Positions 8,849 through 16,639 of a stretch of DNA of 64,000 nucleotides are shown here, in pieces. Origin of the DNA: Bog-473 sp963770645 (GTDB lineage: Bacteria > Actinomycetota > Acidimicrobiia > Acidimicrobiales > RAAP-2); NCBI GenBank assembly GCA_963770645.1, contig CAVYQL010000003.1, positions 806,001-870,000 of the forward strand. Reading direction: 5' to 3'. The notes beneath the pieces were generated by a model. That model was not told the DNA's origin. It saw nothing but the letters and a program-made list of their open reading frames with translations, and did not search any database. Position numbers and translations under genes: made by a program. Position 1 is the stretch's first letter, and each line of letters opens with the position of its first letter.

Positions 8849-10063
8849 TCATTGAAGAAAGGCCTCTGCAATTTCCCATATGTAGTCGATGTCGTCGTCG
8901 ACCAGCGCGTGGTTCGAAGGTAGGACGAGTCCCTGCTCCATGATCTGGTCAGCCCTGGGCAGGCCGCCAGCGGGCACACGGCAAGGGACATCGCGGAACG
9001 CCGGCTGGCGGGTGACGTTGCCCGTCCACACCATGCGGGTATCGACGCCGTTGCGCTCCATGTGTTCCTGAAAGGCAGAGCGCCGTACCCCTGACTCGGG
9101 CAGGATGCGAATCGGGAACATATGCCAAGCCGTGTCGAGCTCAAGGGTGGTTCGAGCGAGGGCGAACACGTCGGGGCGCTGGCCGAAGTGCTGGTGCAAA
9201 CGGGCGAAGTTCCGCTTCCGGGTCTCAAGGTTCGCCTTGAGTTTGTCCAACTGCACGAGGCCGAAGGCGGCAGACAGCTCCGAGGGTTCGAAGTTCCACC
9301 CCACCTCGTCAAAGATGAACAGATTGTCGTATTCCAGATCATCCTCGCCCATGGAGGAGAAGAAGCGACTTTTAGCCCCTCGGGCCGAGCCGAAGAGTTG
9401 GATCTCTGAGCGGCGGCCCCAGCGCCGAAGCAACAGGCAACGATCGGCCAGACCGTCTTCATCGACGCATACCATCCCGCCCGTCCCAGCGGCTGTGATG
9501 ATATGGCTGAGGGCAAAGGAAGTCACCGAGATGTCCGACCGCGTACCCGTGGGAGTCCCGCGCAACGTCGAACCCAGCGCGTCACATGAGTCCTCCACCA
9601 CTTTCAGGCCATTTCTGTCGGCCAAGGCCCAGATGGCATCCCAGTCGGGCGCGTTGCCGATCAAATTTGGTACCAATATCGCTTTGGTCCGCGGACCGAT
9701 CATCTCAGCCATCCCGTTCACATCCACGTTGTACGTGTCAGCCTCGACGTCCACAAAAACGGGGATGAGACCGGCCCGCACGAGTGGCGCTATATCGGTC
9801 GAGAAGGTGACGGCTGAAGTCAGGACCTCATCGCCCGGCATCAGTCCGAGGAGTTCGACAGCGAGATAGAGCGCCGAAGAGCCGGAGTTGCACATGATCC
9901 CACGTCGCTTGCCAAAGAGCTCGGCGATGCGACGCTCGAATTCTCGCACGTTGGCGCCAATGCGAAGCGCCTGCGGCCCACCCGACAGCACCGCGCATAC
10001 CGCCTCAACCTCGCGCTCGTCGTGCACGCTACCGGCGTAGGGTATTTTCCGAATCGAGGTCAT
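8849..10063 (-). CDS. DegT/DnrJ/EryC1-fold enzyme, ColD/RfbH-like dehydratase type
   Basis: A 404-residue fold-type I PLP enzyme with the nucleotide-sugar aminotransferase layout: NSGSSALYLAVELL near 59, AVTFSTDIAPLVRAG near 84, and VVEDSCDALGS near 155. In ordinary aminotransferases the PLP-binding lysine follows at SFxxxK; here the segment is SFALSHIIT with His187. The same Lys-to-His change defines ColD (GDP-4-keto-6-deoxymannose 3-dehydratase), and the RRWGRR segment also resembles ColD/RfbH. It is therefore more likely a PMP-dependent 3-dehydratase than an aminotransferase, acting on a sugar nucleotide (inference). A strong GGAGGAG precedes the ATG at 10063. No sugar-pathway partner lies nearby. 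Confidence 0.82.
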   Translation of the reverse strand: MTSIRKIPYAGSVHDEREVEAVCAVLSGGPQALRIGANVREFERRIAELFGKRRGIMCNSGSSALYLAVELLGLMPGDEVLTSAVTFSTDIAPLVRAGLIPVFVDVEADTYNVDVNGMAEMIGPRTKAILVPNLIGNAPDWDAIWALADRNGLKVVEDSCDALGSTLRGTPTGTRSDISVTSFALSHIITAAGTGGMVCVDEDGLADRCLLLRRWGRRSEIQLFGSARGAKSRFFSSMGEDDLEYDNLFIFDEVGWNFEPSELSAAFGLVQLDKLKANLETRKRNFARLHQHFGQRPDVFALARTTLELDTAWHMFPIRILPESGVRRSAFQEHMERNGVDTRMVWTGNVTRQPAFRDVPCRVPAGGLPRADQIMEQGLVLPSNHALVDDDIDYIWEIAEAFLQ

Positions 10064-10212
10064 CGTCGCTCCTCCAGCTTGAAGATCCGCATGGCAGTGT
10101 CACGCACGAACAAGGACGGGGTCGCCGGAGCGGAGACTCGCTCCCCCGCTCAGATTCAGCAGGCTGCAGGCTTCCATTAAGACCAGCGGCCTCCTGGACT
10201 ACTTGGTAAGCA

Positions 10213-10857
10213 CTAATTCGGACTGTACAGGAAGTGCTCAACGAGCTTCGGGCCGACGACCTCAGCTGCTTCGCGGGGCAGAAAGTGACCTGCGCCATCA
10301 ATAACGATCCGTTCGAAAGGTCCGACAAATGTCTGCGCCATGGCTTGTGTGATTCTGGGTGGCGTGACTCCGTCTAGGGCACCGTGAAAGAACACCGTCG
10401 GTGTCATAAGCCGTTTCGTGGCCTTGATCGCGGCCTCGAGCTTCGTGGTCCGTGGATCACACGCCGCGTCTCCCGACCGCGAGCGATAGGCGTGAATGGT
10501 GACCGCGGCCCAATCTGGATTGGCGAACGAAGCAGCCACACGGCGGACATCGCATCGTCGAAACCAGCCGGGCGGAGACCACGTCTCCCACATGATGCGA
10601 GCGAACCCCGCGGGGTCTTTGGCTACCGCTTCGCGCCGCGCTTGGCGGCCTGAAACCAGTGGTACCAGTACAACCGAGCGATATCGAACGGCGGGGTTGC
10701 CAATCCGCCCAGACGCGAAGGGGTGGACAACATGGCGATCCGAGTCACACGCTCAGGCCATCCGACGGCCAATCCCTCGGCAACGTTGGAACCCCAGTCA
10801 TGACCCGCGACGAAGAATCGCTCGATCCCTAAAGCGTCCATGAGTTCGACTGCGGCG
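10213..10857 (-). pseudogene. Alpha/beta hydrolase, truncated and frameshifted
   Basis: The minus strand encodes AAVELMDALGIERFFVAGHDWG (nucleophile-elbow region with the GHDWG oxyanion/aspartate motif of epoxide-hydrolase-like enzymes). It reads through FDIARLYWYHWFQAAKRG, shifts by one base near 10625, and continues AVAKDPAGFARIMWETW to the C-terminal FFHGALDGVTPP and GAGHFLPREA segments. About 90 N-terminal residues are missing: the homology stops abruptly near 10857, where a truncated GNAT gene begins on the other strand. The stop is at 10213. It is broken twice, so it is non-functional. Confidence 0.85.
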
Positions 10858-11081
10858 TGCGAGCCGAACTCCAGGGTCGTGGGATCGGGAAGGCTCTATT
10901 GGAGAGCTTTCTCGCAGACGTGGACGAACGAGAGGCCGCAGCGTTCCTAGAAACCGACGTTGATCGCAATGTCACTCTTTACAAACATTTCGGATTCACC
11001 GTCACAAGTCGACAAGAGATCGTCGGCGTCGACACCGGCTTTATGTGGAGAGCCCCACACACCTCGTTCTCACCACCATGA
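10850..11081 (+). pseudogene. GNAT acetyltransferase, 5'-truncated
   Basis: The reading frame starts abruptly inside motif A of a GNAT N-acetyltransferase (VRAELQGRGIGKALLE, the acetyl-CoA pyrophosphate loop) and runs through the family C-terminus (LYKHFGFTV). The whole N-terminal half (beta1-beta3) is missing. The cut point coincides with the cut point of the hydrolase relic on the other strand. One deletion that removed a shared divergent promoter region and both 5' ends would explain both losses. Confidence 0.82.
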
Positions 11082-11118
11082 AGCCATCCCGTCTCGACCT
11101 CGCTGAGACGATGGCTTC
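11080..11118 (+). terminator. Hairpin after the GNAT remnant
   Basis: GAAGCCATC pairs with GATGGCTTC, and GTCTC with GAGAC. This gives a 9+5 bp stem with a 2-nt bulge (CC) and a 9-nt loop, beginning at the stop codon of the GNAT remnant. No T-run follows, so it is a terminator-like or mRNA-stabilising hairpin rather than a textbook intrinsic terminator. Confidence 0.55.
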
Positions 11119-11149
11119 ACTGCAACTCGTCGAATTCATCGCCACCGCG

Positions 11150-11418
11150 ATCGCGCCAAGAACGAATCGAGCCGACTCGTTCGCATCGGTGTTCCGCTTT
11201 GGATCCGGTGTGCACTCCCGGCAATGAAAATTGCCATTTCCTCTGGACTCCTGGCCGGCCGGAGACAGCCACGGATCAGGGCAGCCGCGTCGGCAGGCAT
11301 GGTCGCCTTCTATGCCGGCGCTGTCAGCTTCCATCGCATCTCAGGCGATCCGATGATCTTGGCACTCCCCGCTGCCGCTTTCGGAGCAGGTGCCGTCGGA
11401 TGTCTCCTCGGTTTGTAA
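11150..11418 (+). pseudogene. DoxX-like membrane protein, C-terminal fragment
   Basis: The frame ending at 11418 reads RIGVPLWIRCALPAMKIAIS, then SGLLAG, and after an ATG at 11224 continues into two hydrophobic helices (AAASAGMVAFYAGAVSFHRISGD and ALPAAAFGAGAVGCLLGL). This resembles the second half of small DoxX-like membrane proteins; the N-terminal helix pair is not found upstream. The 64-residue peptide from 11224 could still be translated, but I read it as a relic because its neighbours on both sides are relics. The family call rests on the pattern only. Confidence 0.5.
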
Positions 11419-11578
11419 CGCCTGGAGCCAGGCGAATCGCACCATCATGGCGTTTGGCTCTCCGAGCCACCCGACGACCTCCCGGGAAGCAGAAGGCTCC
11501 GCGTCACAGCGCCGTGGTTCCTCACTGTCGACGGCGGCGACCGAACCCCTCAGTGCCAATTGTTCCGGGCGTGCCCGA

Positions 11579-11857
11579 CTAGGTCGTAGAGGTCGCAGCC
11601 TCAACAATGAGATCAACGATGGCGCTGGGCTGAGAGGCCAGCCACGCGTGGCTGGTGCCGAGTTCAATCGTGCGGCGTGGATTCATACGCGCGGCCATAC
11701 GTCGCTCACTGTCCGGGTGGTTCATGCGGTCTTGGCTCGACACTTGACACCACGTCGGCTTCTTCTTCCAAGCACGGAAGGAGACGGCGTTTCCGAATGT
11801 CGATCCGAAGGGCGCCTTTTGCGTCACGGCTCCATTCGAGAAGTCATCGGAATCGTA
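11579..11857 (-). pseudogene. Alpha/beta hydrolase, C-terminal fragment
   Basis: The minus strand gives QKAPFGSTFGNAVSF, AWKKKPTWCQVSSQDRMNHP, ERRMAARMNPRRTIELGTSHAWL and AIVDLIVEAA. This matches the C-terminal third of a common alpha/beta hydrolase type, with the late Asp (SSQDRM) and catalytic His (GTSHAWL). The nucleophile Ser half is absent upstream: the frame stays open but shows no homology and runs antisense to the start of the next gene. It is the fourth broken gene within 1.7 kb. Confidence 0.75.
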
Positions 11858-11915
11858 TACTATATTGACTTTCGCGGTTGTGTGAGCCCCCAGCCGCGAA
11901 GAGGACGTACCAATA

Positions 11916-13286
11916 ATGGGATGCATAGCGCTCGAGGTAGTGGAACAAGTTTGCGGCGGTGACCGAACGGATCCACTCCTGCGCAAGCAGCGACCCAATC
12001 GCATTCGAGACCCATTCGCGACCTTTGCCACCATCGCTGTCGTGTTGGGTGCCGTGCTGGTTCCAGGTTCGGCACAGGCGGGAGCGTCAAGCCCTGCCGA
12101 CCAGGGTGTGACGTCGAGCACGATCAGGATCGGCATTTCCGTTATCAACTTCACTGCGTTACAAGCGGTCGGCGTCACGCTCAACGACGGCAACTATCAA
12201 GACGCCGTCAGCGCGCTGACGGCCAACATGAACGCCCATGGAGGCGTTGACGGCCGAAAGGTCGTCCCCTACTTCGCTGAAATGAATCCGGCCAACGCCT
12301 CATCGATCGCTTCCTCGTGCGCGGAGCTCACAGAAGACGACAAGGTTTTCGCCGTCCTGTTTCCGGTCTACCCGGATTGTTATCAGCAGACTCATGACAC
12401 GCCGGTCATGGGGGGAGTGTTACCGGGCCCATTGCCGGCGAGCGCTGCTGCTGACTTCAGTCTCACGCCGCCGGACTCCGCCTATGACCCTGTGCAGCTG
12501 GCTGCATTCGACACCCGCGGGGCGTTCAAGGGCAAGAAAGTCGGCATCTTCTACGGTCCAGACGACATATTCGAAGCGAAAGTCGTCCAGTCGGACCTCA
12601 AGAAATTCCGCGTCGACGTCGTGCTGTCCGCCGACGACAGCGCGACGGCAACCGATACCGTGGCGGTCGACCAGGAAGCTCAGACCATTGCCCTTCGGTT
12701 CCAAGCCGCCGGTGTGAACGAGGTGGTTGGGGTCGGTGGTACCGGTGCGGCGGTCTGGCCACGGGCCCTTTTGGATAATCAGAGCACGTACAAGCCCCCC
12801 TGGATCGCTACGAACGAGACGGCACTCGCGTCCTACGTCGCGTCCGCCAAAGGGAGGAATCCTTACCTTGACAACGTGATGGCAGCGACCACGACACCAT
12901 CCGCCCCCGAGGTGTGGATGGATCCGGCGATGCAAAAGTGCGCGGCCATCGTTCGCAAGGCGTATCCATCAGATGCCATCGCGGCGCCCGCCTATCCGAA
13001 CAGTCCTCAGGTTGCGTCGAATGCTTCGGACACGACCTATGCCGCGGTGGAGGCCGCCTGTGTGTACCTGGCGCTCTTTGCCAAGATCGCCGACGCCGCC
13101 GGGAAGAATCTGACGGTGACGAGCTTCACGAAGGCGGGCTATCAGCTCAGAAATGTCACCCTTCCCGGTGGTGGTGGACCTGTCTCGTTCGGACCCGATC
13201 AGGCCTACGCCACAGGAAAGGCGAACGTCGTTGTCTATGACCCTCGGTCCGGCGCGTTGGTGCCTGCTCCTGCATCTCGGACGTGA
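11916..13286 (+). CDS. ABC-type branched-chain-amino-acid-like substrate-binding protein
   Basis: A 456-residue protein with a signal segment (FATFATIAVVLGAVLVPGSAQA, about 35-56) and a type I periplasmic-binding fold: STIRIGISVINF at the mature N-terminus, NMNAHGGVDGRKVVPYFAE (the typical NAxGGVxGRKV signature) and KKVGIFYGPDD at the hinge into lobe 2. The first 30 residues before the signal are unusual, so a later start is possible. No permease or ATPase gene is nearby, so it is an orphan binding protein, extracellular and probably membrane-anchored. Its 3' end overlaps the open frame of the GGDEF gene on the other strand. Confidence 0.85.
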   Translation: MGCIALEVVEQVCGGDRTDPLLRKQRPNRIRDPFATFATIAVVLGAVLVPGSAQAGASSPADQGVTSSTIRIGISVINFTALQAVGVTLNDGNYQDAVSALTANMNAHGGVDGRKVVPYFAEMNPANASSIASSCAELTEDDKVFAVLFPVYPDCYQQTHDTPVMGGVLPGPLPASAAADFSLTPPDSAYDPVQLAAFDTRGAFKGKKVGIFYGPDDIFEAKVVQSDLKKFRVDVVLSADDSATATDTVAVDQEAQTIALRFQAAGVNEVVGVGGTGAAVWPRALLDNQSTYKPPWIATNETALASYVASAKGRNPYLDNVMAATTTPSAPEVWMDPAMQKCAAIVRKAYPSDAIAAPAYPNSPQVASNASDTTYAAVEAACVYLALFAKIADAAGKNLTVTSFTKAGYQLRNVTLPGGGGPVSFGPDQAYATGKANVVVYDPRSGALVPAPASRT

Positions 13287-15260
13287 AGGCAGATCGATCT
13301 GCGTGCGTGCATCACAGTGCCCTCGCGGCGCGGTCGCCGAAATGGACATGTGTCCAAGCGGACCGAGTCGGAGACGGTCGCCGTCTAAACGCTCCAGAAG
13401 CTCATGTAGCCGAACTCCGGCACCGTTCAAATCAGCAGCGACGCGTCTGAATTCTGGGGCGCCATTGGTCATGATCGTGGCGACCCTCGGCTCGACGGCA
13501 TCGGACGTTGCGTTGAATATTTCGGCCCGGTCTCGGCCTGCTTTCTTCGCCGCGTACAGCGCTCGATCGGACGCCCGTTCTAGGGATTGTGCATCGATCG
13601 CGTGATCTGGGAGAACAGCGATTCCAACGCTCAGGCTGATGCGTCGATCGACCGAGGGGACACGAATATCAGCGACCGAGGCTCTGACCCGATCCGCTGC
13701 CTCCATTGCGCCTTCTATGCCCGTAGCTGGCAAAAGGATGAGGAACTCCTCCCCGCCGTATCGGCCAGCGAAGTCGCCGGCGCGAAGGGAGTGGGAGAGC
13801 GCGGCGCCGACGGCTGCGAGGACGTCGTCACCTCTGCCGTGACCGAATCTGTCGTTGATCTCCTTGAAGTGATCTAGGTCGCACATCAACGCCGCAAGCG
13901 GCGTTAACGCTCGGGATGTCTGGGCAACCATACGCTTGAGCGTGTCGTCAAGTGCCCGACGATTTGGAAGGCCGGTGAGGCTGTCGGTTGCGGCACGCAC
14001 CTCTGCGATAGCCAAGTTGCGAAGGTTCCCTAGAACAGGCGCGGATTGAAGGACGGCTTCGCGAATGGAGCGCGCTTCATTGCCTGCCAGGTCTGCTTCG
14101 TGCTCGACCAGTACCGAGCCGATCACCTCTCCGCTCACTAGCAGCGGAGTACATGTCGTCTGGGTGCAGCTTGTCGCGCACACAGCGCACGGCAAGAGAG
14201 GATCTGACCCCCAGACGCCGACGTGAGGTCGCGCCAGTCGCACCGCTAGGCAGCTTCGAGGTTCGGCTCCCTCAAGAGAGCGAAGCAGTGACGAATCTTC
14301 TGAGAGAGCGGTCACCGCCTCGAGTCGGTCCGCGCTGTTGTTGCGATTGAGCACCGTGACTGTGCATGCCGAAACGGCGTGCTCCAGGTAGCGTTTAAGC
14401 AGGTCGTGCGCCTCCTGCTCGTTCTCCGTCAACTGAATTGCATCGGTGAACTCAACCTTCGTATTTTCGTAGTCATCATCGGATCGTCGACGCTGCGCCA
14501 GCTGATCCAAGGTAATTCCCAGCTGATCGAGTTCATCGGAGCCGCGGGGCATGAGACGCTGGGTGAAGTCGCCCTCAGTGACGCTGGTCGCGAAAGCCGA
14601 GTAGGCAAGCGTTCTGGTCAAGACGGAGCGAATCAGCCATACGACCATCCCTCCCGCGGTGACCAGCCCCAGAATGAGGACGATCAGCATCATTTGAAGA
14701 CTCGACCGATAACTGGCTTGTGCCTGCTGATAGGAAGCGCCGGCTTGGCTCGCTTCAACGTGGACAATCGACTTGGCCGCCGCGGTCATCGGATCGAAGA
14801 TGGCCTCGACCCGCCCAACCTTGGTCGCCGCCGCCGCCGGGCTAGCTTCGGACAGCCCCCCGTCGGCACGAAGTTTCTGTAGTGTGGTCCAGCCGTTCTC
14901 GATGACCGCTATCGATGCCAACTCGGATCTGCTGTCGGCGCTATTGACCCGGACTGTCTCGATGCCGGCGTCTATGTCCGAGGTGATTCCGGTCAACAAC
15001 TCGGCCGAAACGCTCGCCGCGGCAACCTGATTGGCGCTGTCCAGCAGCAATTCAAGAGTCGCTGCGTGCGCATCGCCGAGACGGATACCAAGGTCCGAAG
15101 CCGATTCCGCGCTGATCTGGTTAGCGTAGAGACTGCTGACCGCGGCGCGTTCGGCCTGCAGGCCGTGAAACCCCGCCCAAGCCACCGCGCCCAGCGCCGG
15201 TATCAGAATTATCAGTATGAGCGCGAAGCGTCGCTTTATGCTGAGGGAGCGTTTGCCCAC
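12969..15260 (-). CDS. Membrane-bound diguanylate cyclase (HAMP-GAF-GGDEF)
   Basis: Domains in order: TM helix (LILIILIPALGAVAWAGF), an extracytoplasmic helical sensor of about 150 residues, a second TM helix (MMLIVLILGLVTAGGMVVWL), HAMP-like linker (TEGDFTQRL...DELDQLG), a GAF-like region with several cysteines (CAVCATSC), then GGDEF. The domain shows DSLTGLPNRRALDD, DLDHFKEINDRFGH and the active-site GGEEF, with RAGD five residues before it matching the RxxD product-inhibition site. It should make cyclic di-GMP. I chose GTG 15260; the frame is open to 15377. After GGDEF (near 13515) about 180 unconserved residues follow, overlapping the binding-protein gene antisense by about 318 bp, so the natural stop may have been lost. 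Confidence 0.85.
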   Translation of the reverse strand: MGKRSLSIKRRFALILIILIPALGAVAWAGFHGLQAERAAVSSLYANQISAESASDLGIRLGDAHAATLELLLDSANQVAAASVSAELLTGITSDIDAGIETVRVNSADSRSELASIAVIENGWTTLQKLRADGGLSEASPAAAATKVGRVEAIFDPMTAAAKSIVHVEASQAGASYQQAQASYRSSLQMMLIVLILGLVTAGGMVVWLIRSVLTRTLAYSAFATSVTEGDFTQRLMPRGSDELDQLGITLDQLAQRRRSDDDYENTKVEFTDAIQLTENEQEAHDLLKRYLEHAVSACTVTVLNRNNSADRLEAVTALSEDSSLLRSLEGAEPRSCLAVRLARPHVGVWGSDPLLPCAVCATSCTQTTCTPLLVSGEVIGSVLVEHEADLAGNEARSIREAVLQSAPVLGNLRNLAIAEVRAATDSLTGLPNRRALDDTLKRMVAQTSRALTPLAALMCDLDHFKEINDRFGHGRGDDVLAAVGAALSHSLRAGDFAGRYGGEEFLILLPATGIEGAMEAADRVRASVADIRVPSVDRRISLSVGIAVLPDHAIDAQSLERASDRALYAAKKAGRDRAEIFNATSDAVEPRVATIMTNGAPEFRRVAADLNGAGVRLHELLERLDGDRLRLGPLGHMSISATAPRGHCDARTQIDLPSRPRCRSRHQRAGPRVIDNDVRLSCGVGLIGSERDRSTTTGKGDISELIARLREARHRQILPGGVGDLGKERQVHTGGLHRGIGRVRSIRRNLRTVRIGGRRDGI

Positions 15261-16115
15261 GAGGAGCCTTCCCCGGCTCGACCAAGGGAAACACTCCGCC
15301 GCGCCACGGTGAGCGAGTTGATCGCGACGGCCCGCCCCCAAGAAGAGTCTCCAGAGAGGTCGACATGCTCTTCGCACGGCACGGCGAACGGGACTCCGCC
15401 TTGAACCTCTTCAGCACTCATTTCTGACGACATGGACTGCGTCTTCCGTTGGAGCAGAGAGCTCGCATCTGGCCTCGTCGACCGGGCATTGTGGGCTTGG
15501 CACGTGTCCGAAGCGTGCGGCCCTTTTAGGAACTCTTCCGGAGCCATCGGCACGTCATGCTCCTGACTTGAGTACTTGCGACTCTCCTTACGGACGTCGC
15601 GACCATCCGCATTGAATCAGTTCGGTCAAGCTGTGCGCTCTCTGGCCTCTTACTCTTTGGATTACGCCCCCGATACGCCGCCGTCCTTCGGCCGGCGCAA
15701 GGGGCGTCTGATCGCCGAGCGGGCTGTCGCTAGTGAGCCGGGCTCGGACTGCAAGCTCCTCGCCCGCCACCGCGTTGAAGCCCGACAGACTCAGGCCCGG
15801 TCGCGTCGTCCCAAACCGACGAGCACCTTGCCCGTGTTGTGTTGACGGTCGATGCTGGTTCGCTGGGGACGGTCGCCTCGATCTGAGCGTGCCGTCGGCA
15901 CCTTGTAAGGGGCCTTCCCCCGTCGCTCGTCGTGCCCAGCGCCGCTGGTTAGGCCGCAAGCTCAGATACAACAAACACGCGCGAATTCCAGGGTCACCGC
16001 AACCATTCACCGCAACAGAAGCTATTTGGTCAAGAATCCGCAGCAGATGCCGATACGGCTGTATAGCCATCATTTTGTTGGTGTAGGGCAAGCAGTCAGA
16101 CTTGAGGTGCACCTC
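15261..16115. other. Gene-less divergent region
   Basis: About 850 bp between the divergently oriented diguanylate cyclase and the SipW-type exported-protein operon. The open frames here lack any family motif and have biased composition. I looked for the conserved blocks of a GEMM-type cyclic di-GMP riboswitch on both strands by eye and found none. It presumably holds the promoters of both flanking units. Confidence 0.6.
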
Positions 16116-16523
16116 ATGGTGCAGATGCGGAATAAGCGGATGGTGTCCATCCTGGTGGGATGCGGTATCGCATTGGCGATCGGCGGTGGTGCCTATGCAT
16201 TCACGGCCTCGAACACGGTTCCGGCTACCACGGTTGGTGCAGGAGCCGGTGCCGTTTCGGGATACACGGTGACCAATCTTCACTACACCCTGGACGCGAC
16301 GACGCCGGCCAATATCGACTCGTTGACGTTCACGATCAGTCCAGCTGTTCCGAATACGGGCTCAGGGAAGGTCATTATCTCAGCCGCTCTGAGCACTGGT
16401 GGCCCGACGAATTACACGTGTACGACTGACACCGGCGGTACAAACGTCACGTGCCCAACGATCCTCCCAACACAGCTCACGGCAGCACTCTTGACAGGCG
16501 TAACGGTCGTCGCAGCTCAGTAG
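16116..16523 (+). CDS. Small exported protein, SipW-dependent (TasA/camelysin-like) type
   Basis: A 135-residue protein: short basic N-terminus (MVQMRNKRM), hydrophobic segment VSILVGCGIALAIGGGAYA, then FTASNTVPATTVG, a glycine-rich turn and a beta-rich Thr/Ser-rich domain with two cysteines (YTCTTDTGGTNVTC). I chose ATG 16116 because GAGGTG at 16104-16109 is 6 nt upstream. The next gene encodes a SipW-like signal peptidase, and the third gene product carries a related motif (FTASTNVPTSNVG) after its hydrophobic segment. It is probably secreted and assembled on the cell surface as a matrix or pilus-like subunit (inference). Confidence 0.75.
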   Translation: MVQMRNKRMVSILVGCGIALAIGGGAYAFTASNTVPATTVGAGAGAVSGYTVTNLHYTLDATTPANIDSLTFTISPAVPNTGSGKVIISAALSTGGPTNYTCTTDTGGTNVTCPTILPTQLTAALLTGVTVVAAQ

Positions 16524-16639
16524 CAGCGGCGAGGTGACACGACCCAACGAGACGAGGAAACGGGTGTGGTGGAGCGGACGGCGTCCGCGTTACCGCTCCC
16601 GCGTCCTCGAGAAGCAGCCGAGGAGGCCCGAGCGGGCTC

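Noticed and set aside
11860..11900. TATACTATATTGACTT considered as a promoter for the binding-protein gene
   Set aside because: TTGACT has no acceptable -10 hexamer 16-18 bp downstream, and the start of the gene itself is uncertain.
15380..16110. Cyclic di-GMP riboswitch upstream of the SipW operon or the cyclase
   Set aside because: The conserved GEMM blocks were not found on either strand by eye; a covariance search would be the proper test.
15588..16283. 231-codon open frame on the minus strand between the GGDEF and SipW-type genes
   Set aside because: No family motif, biased Arg/Gly/Pro composition, and it overlaps the start of a well-supported exported protein.
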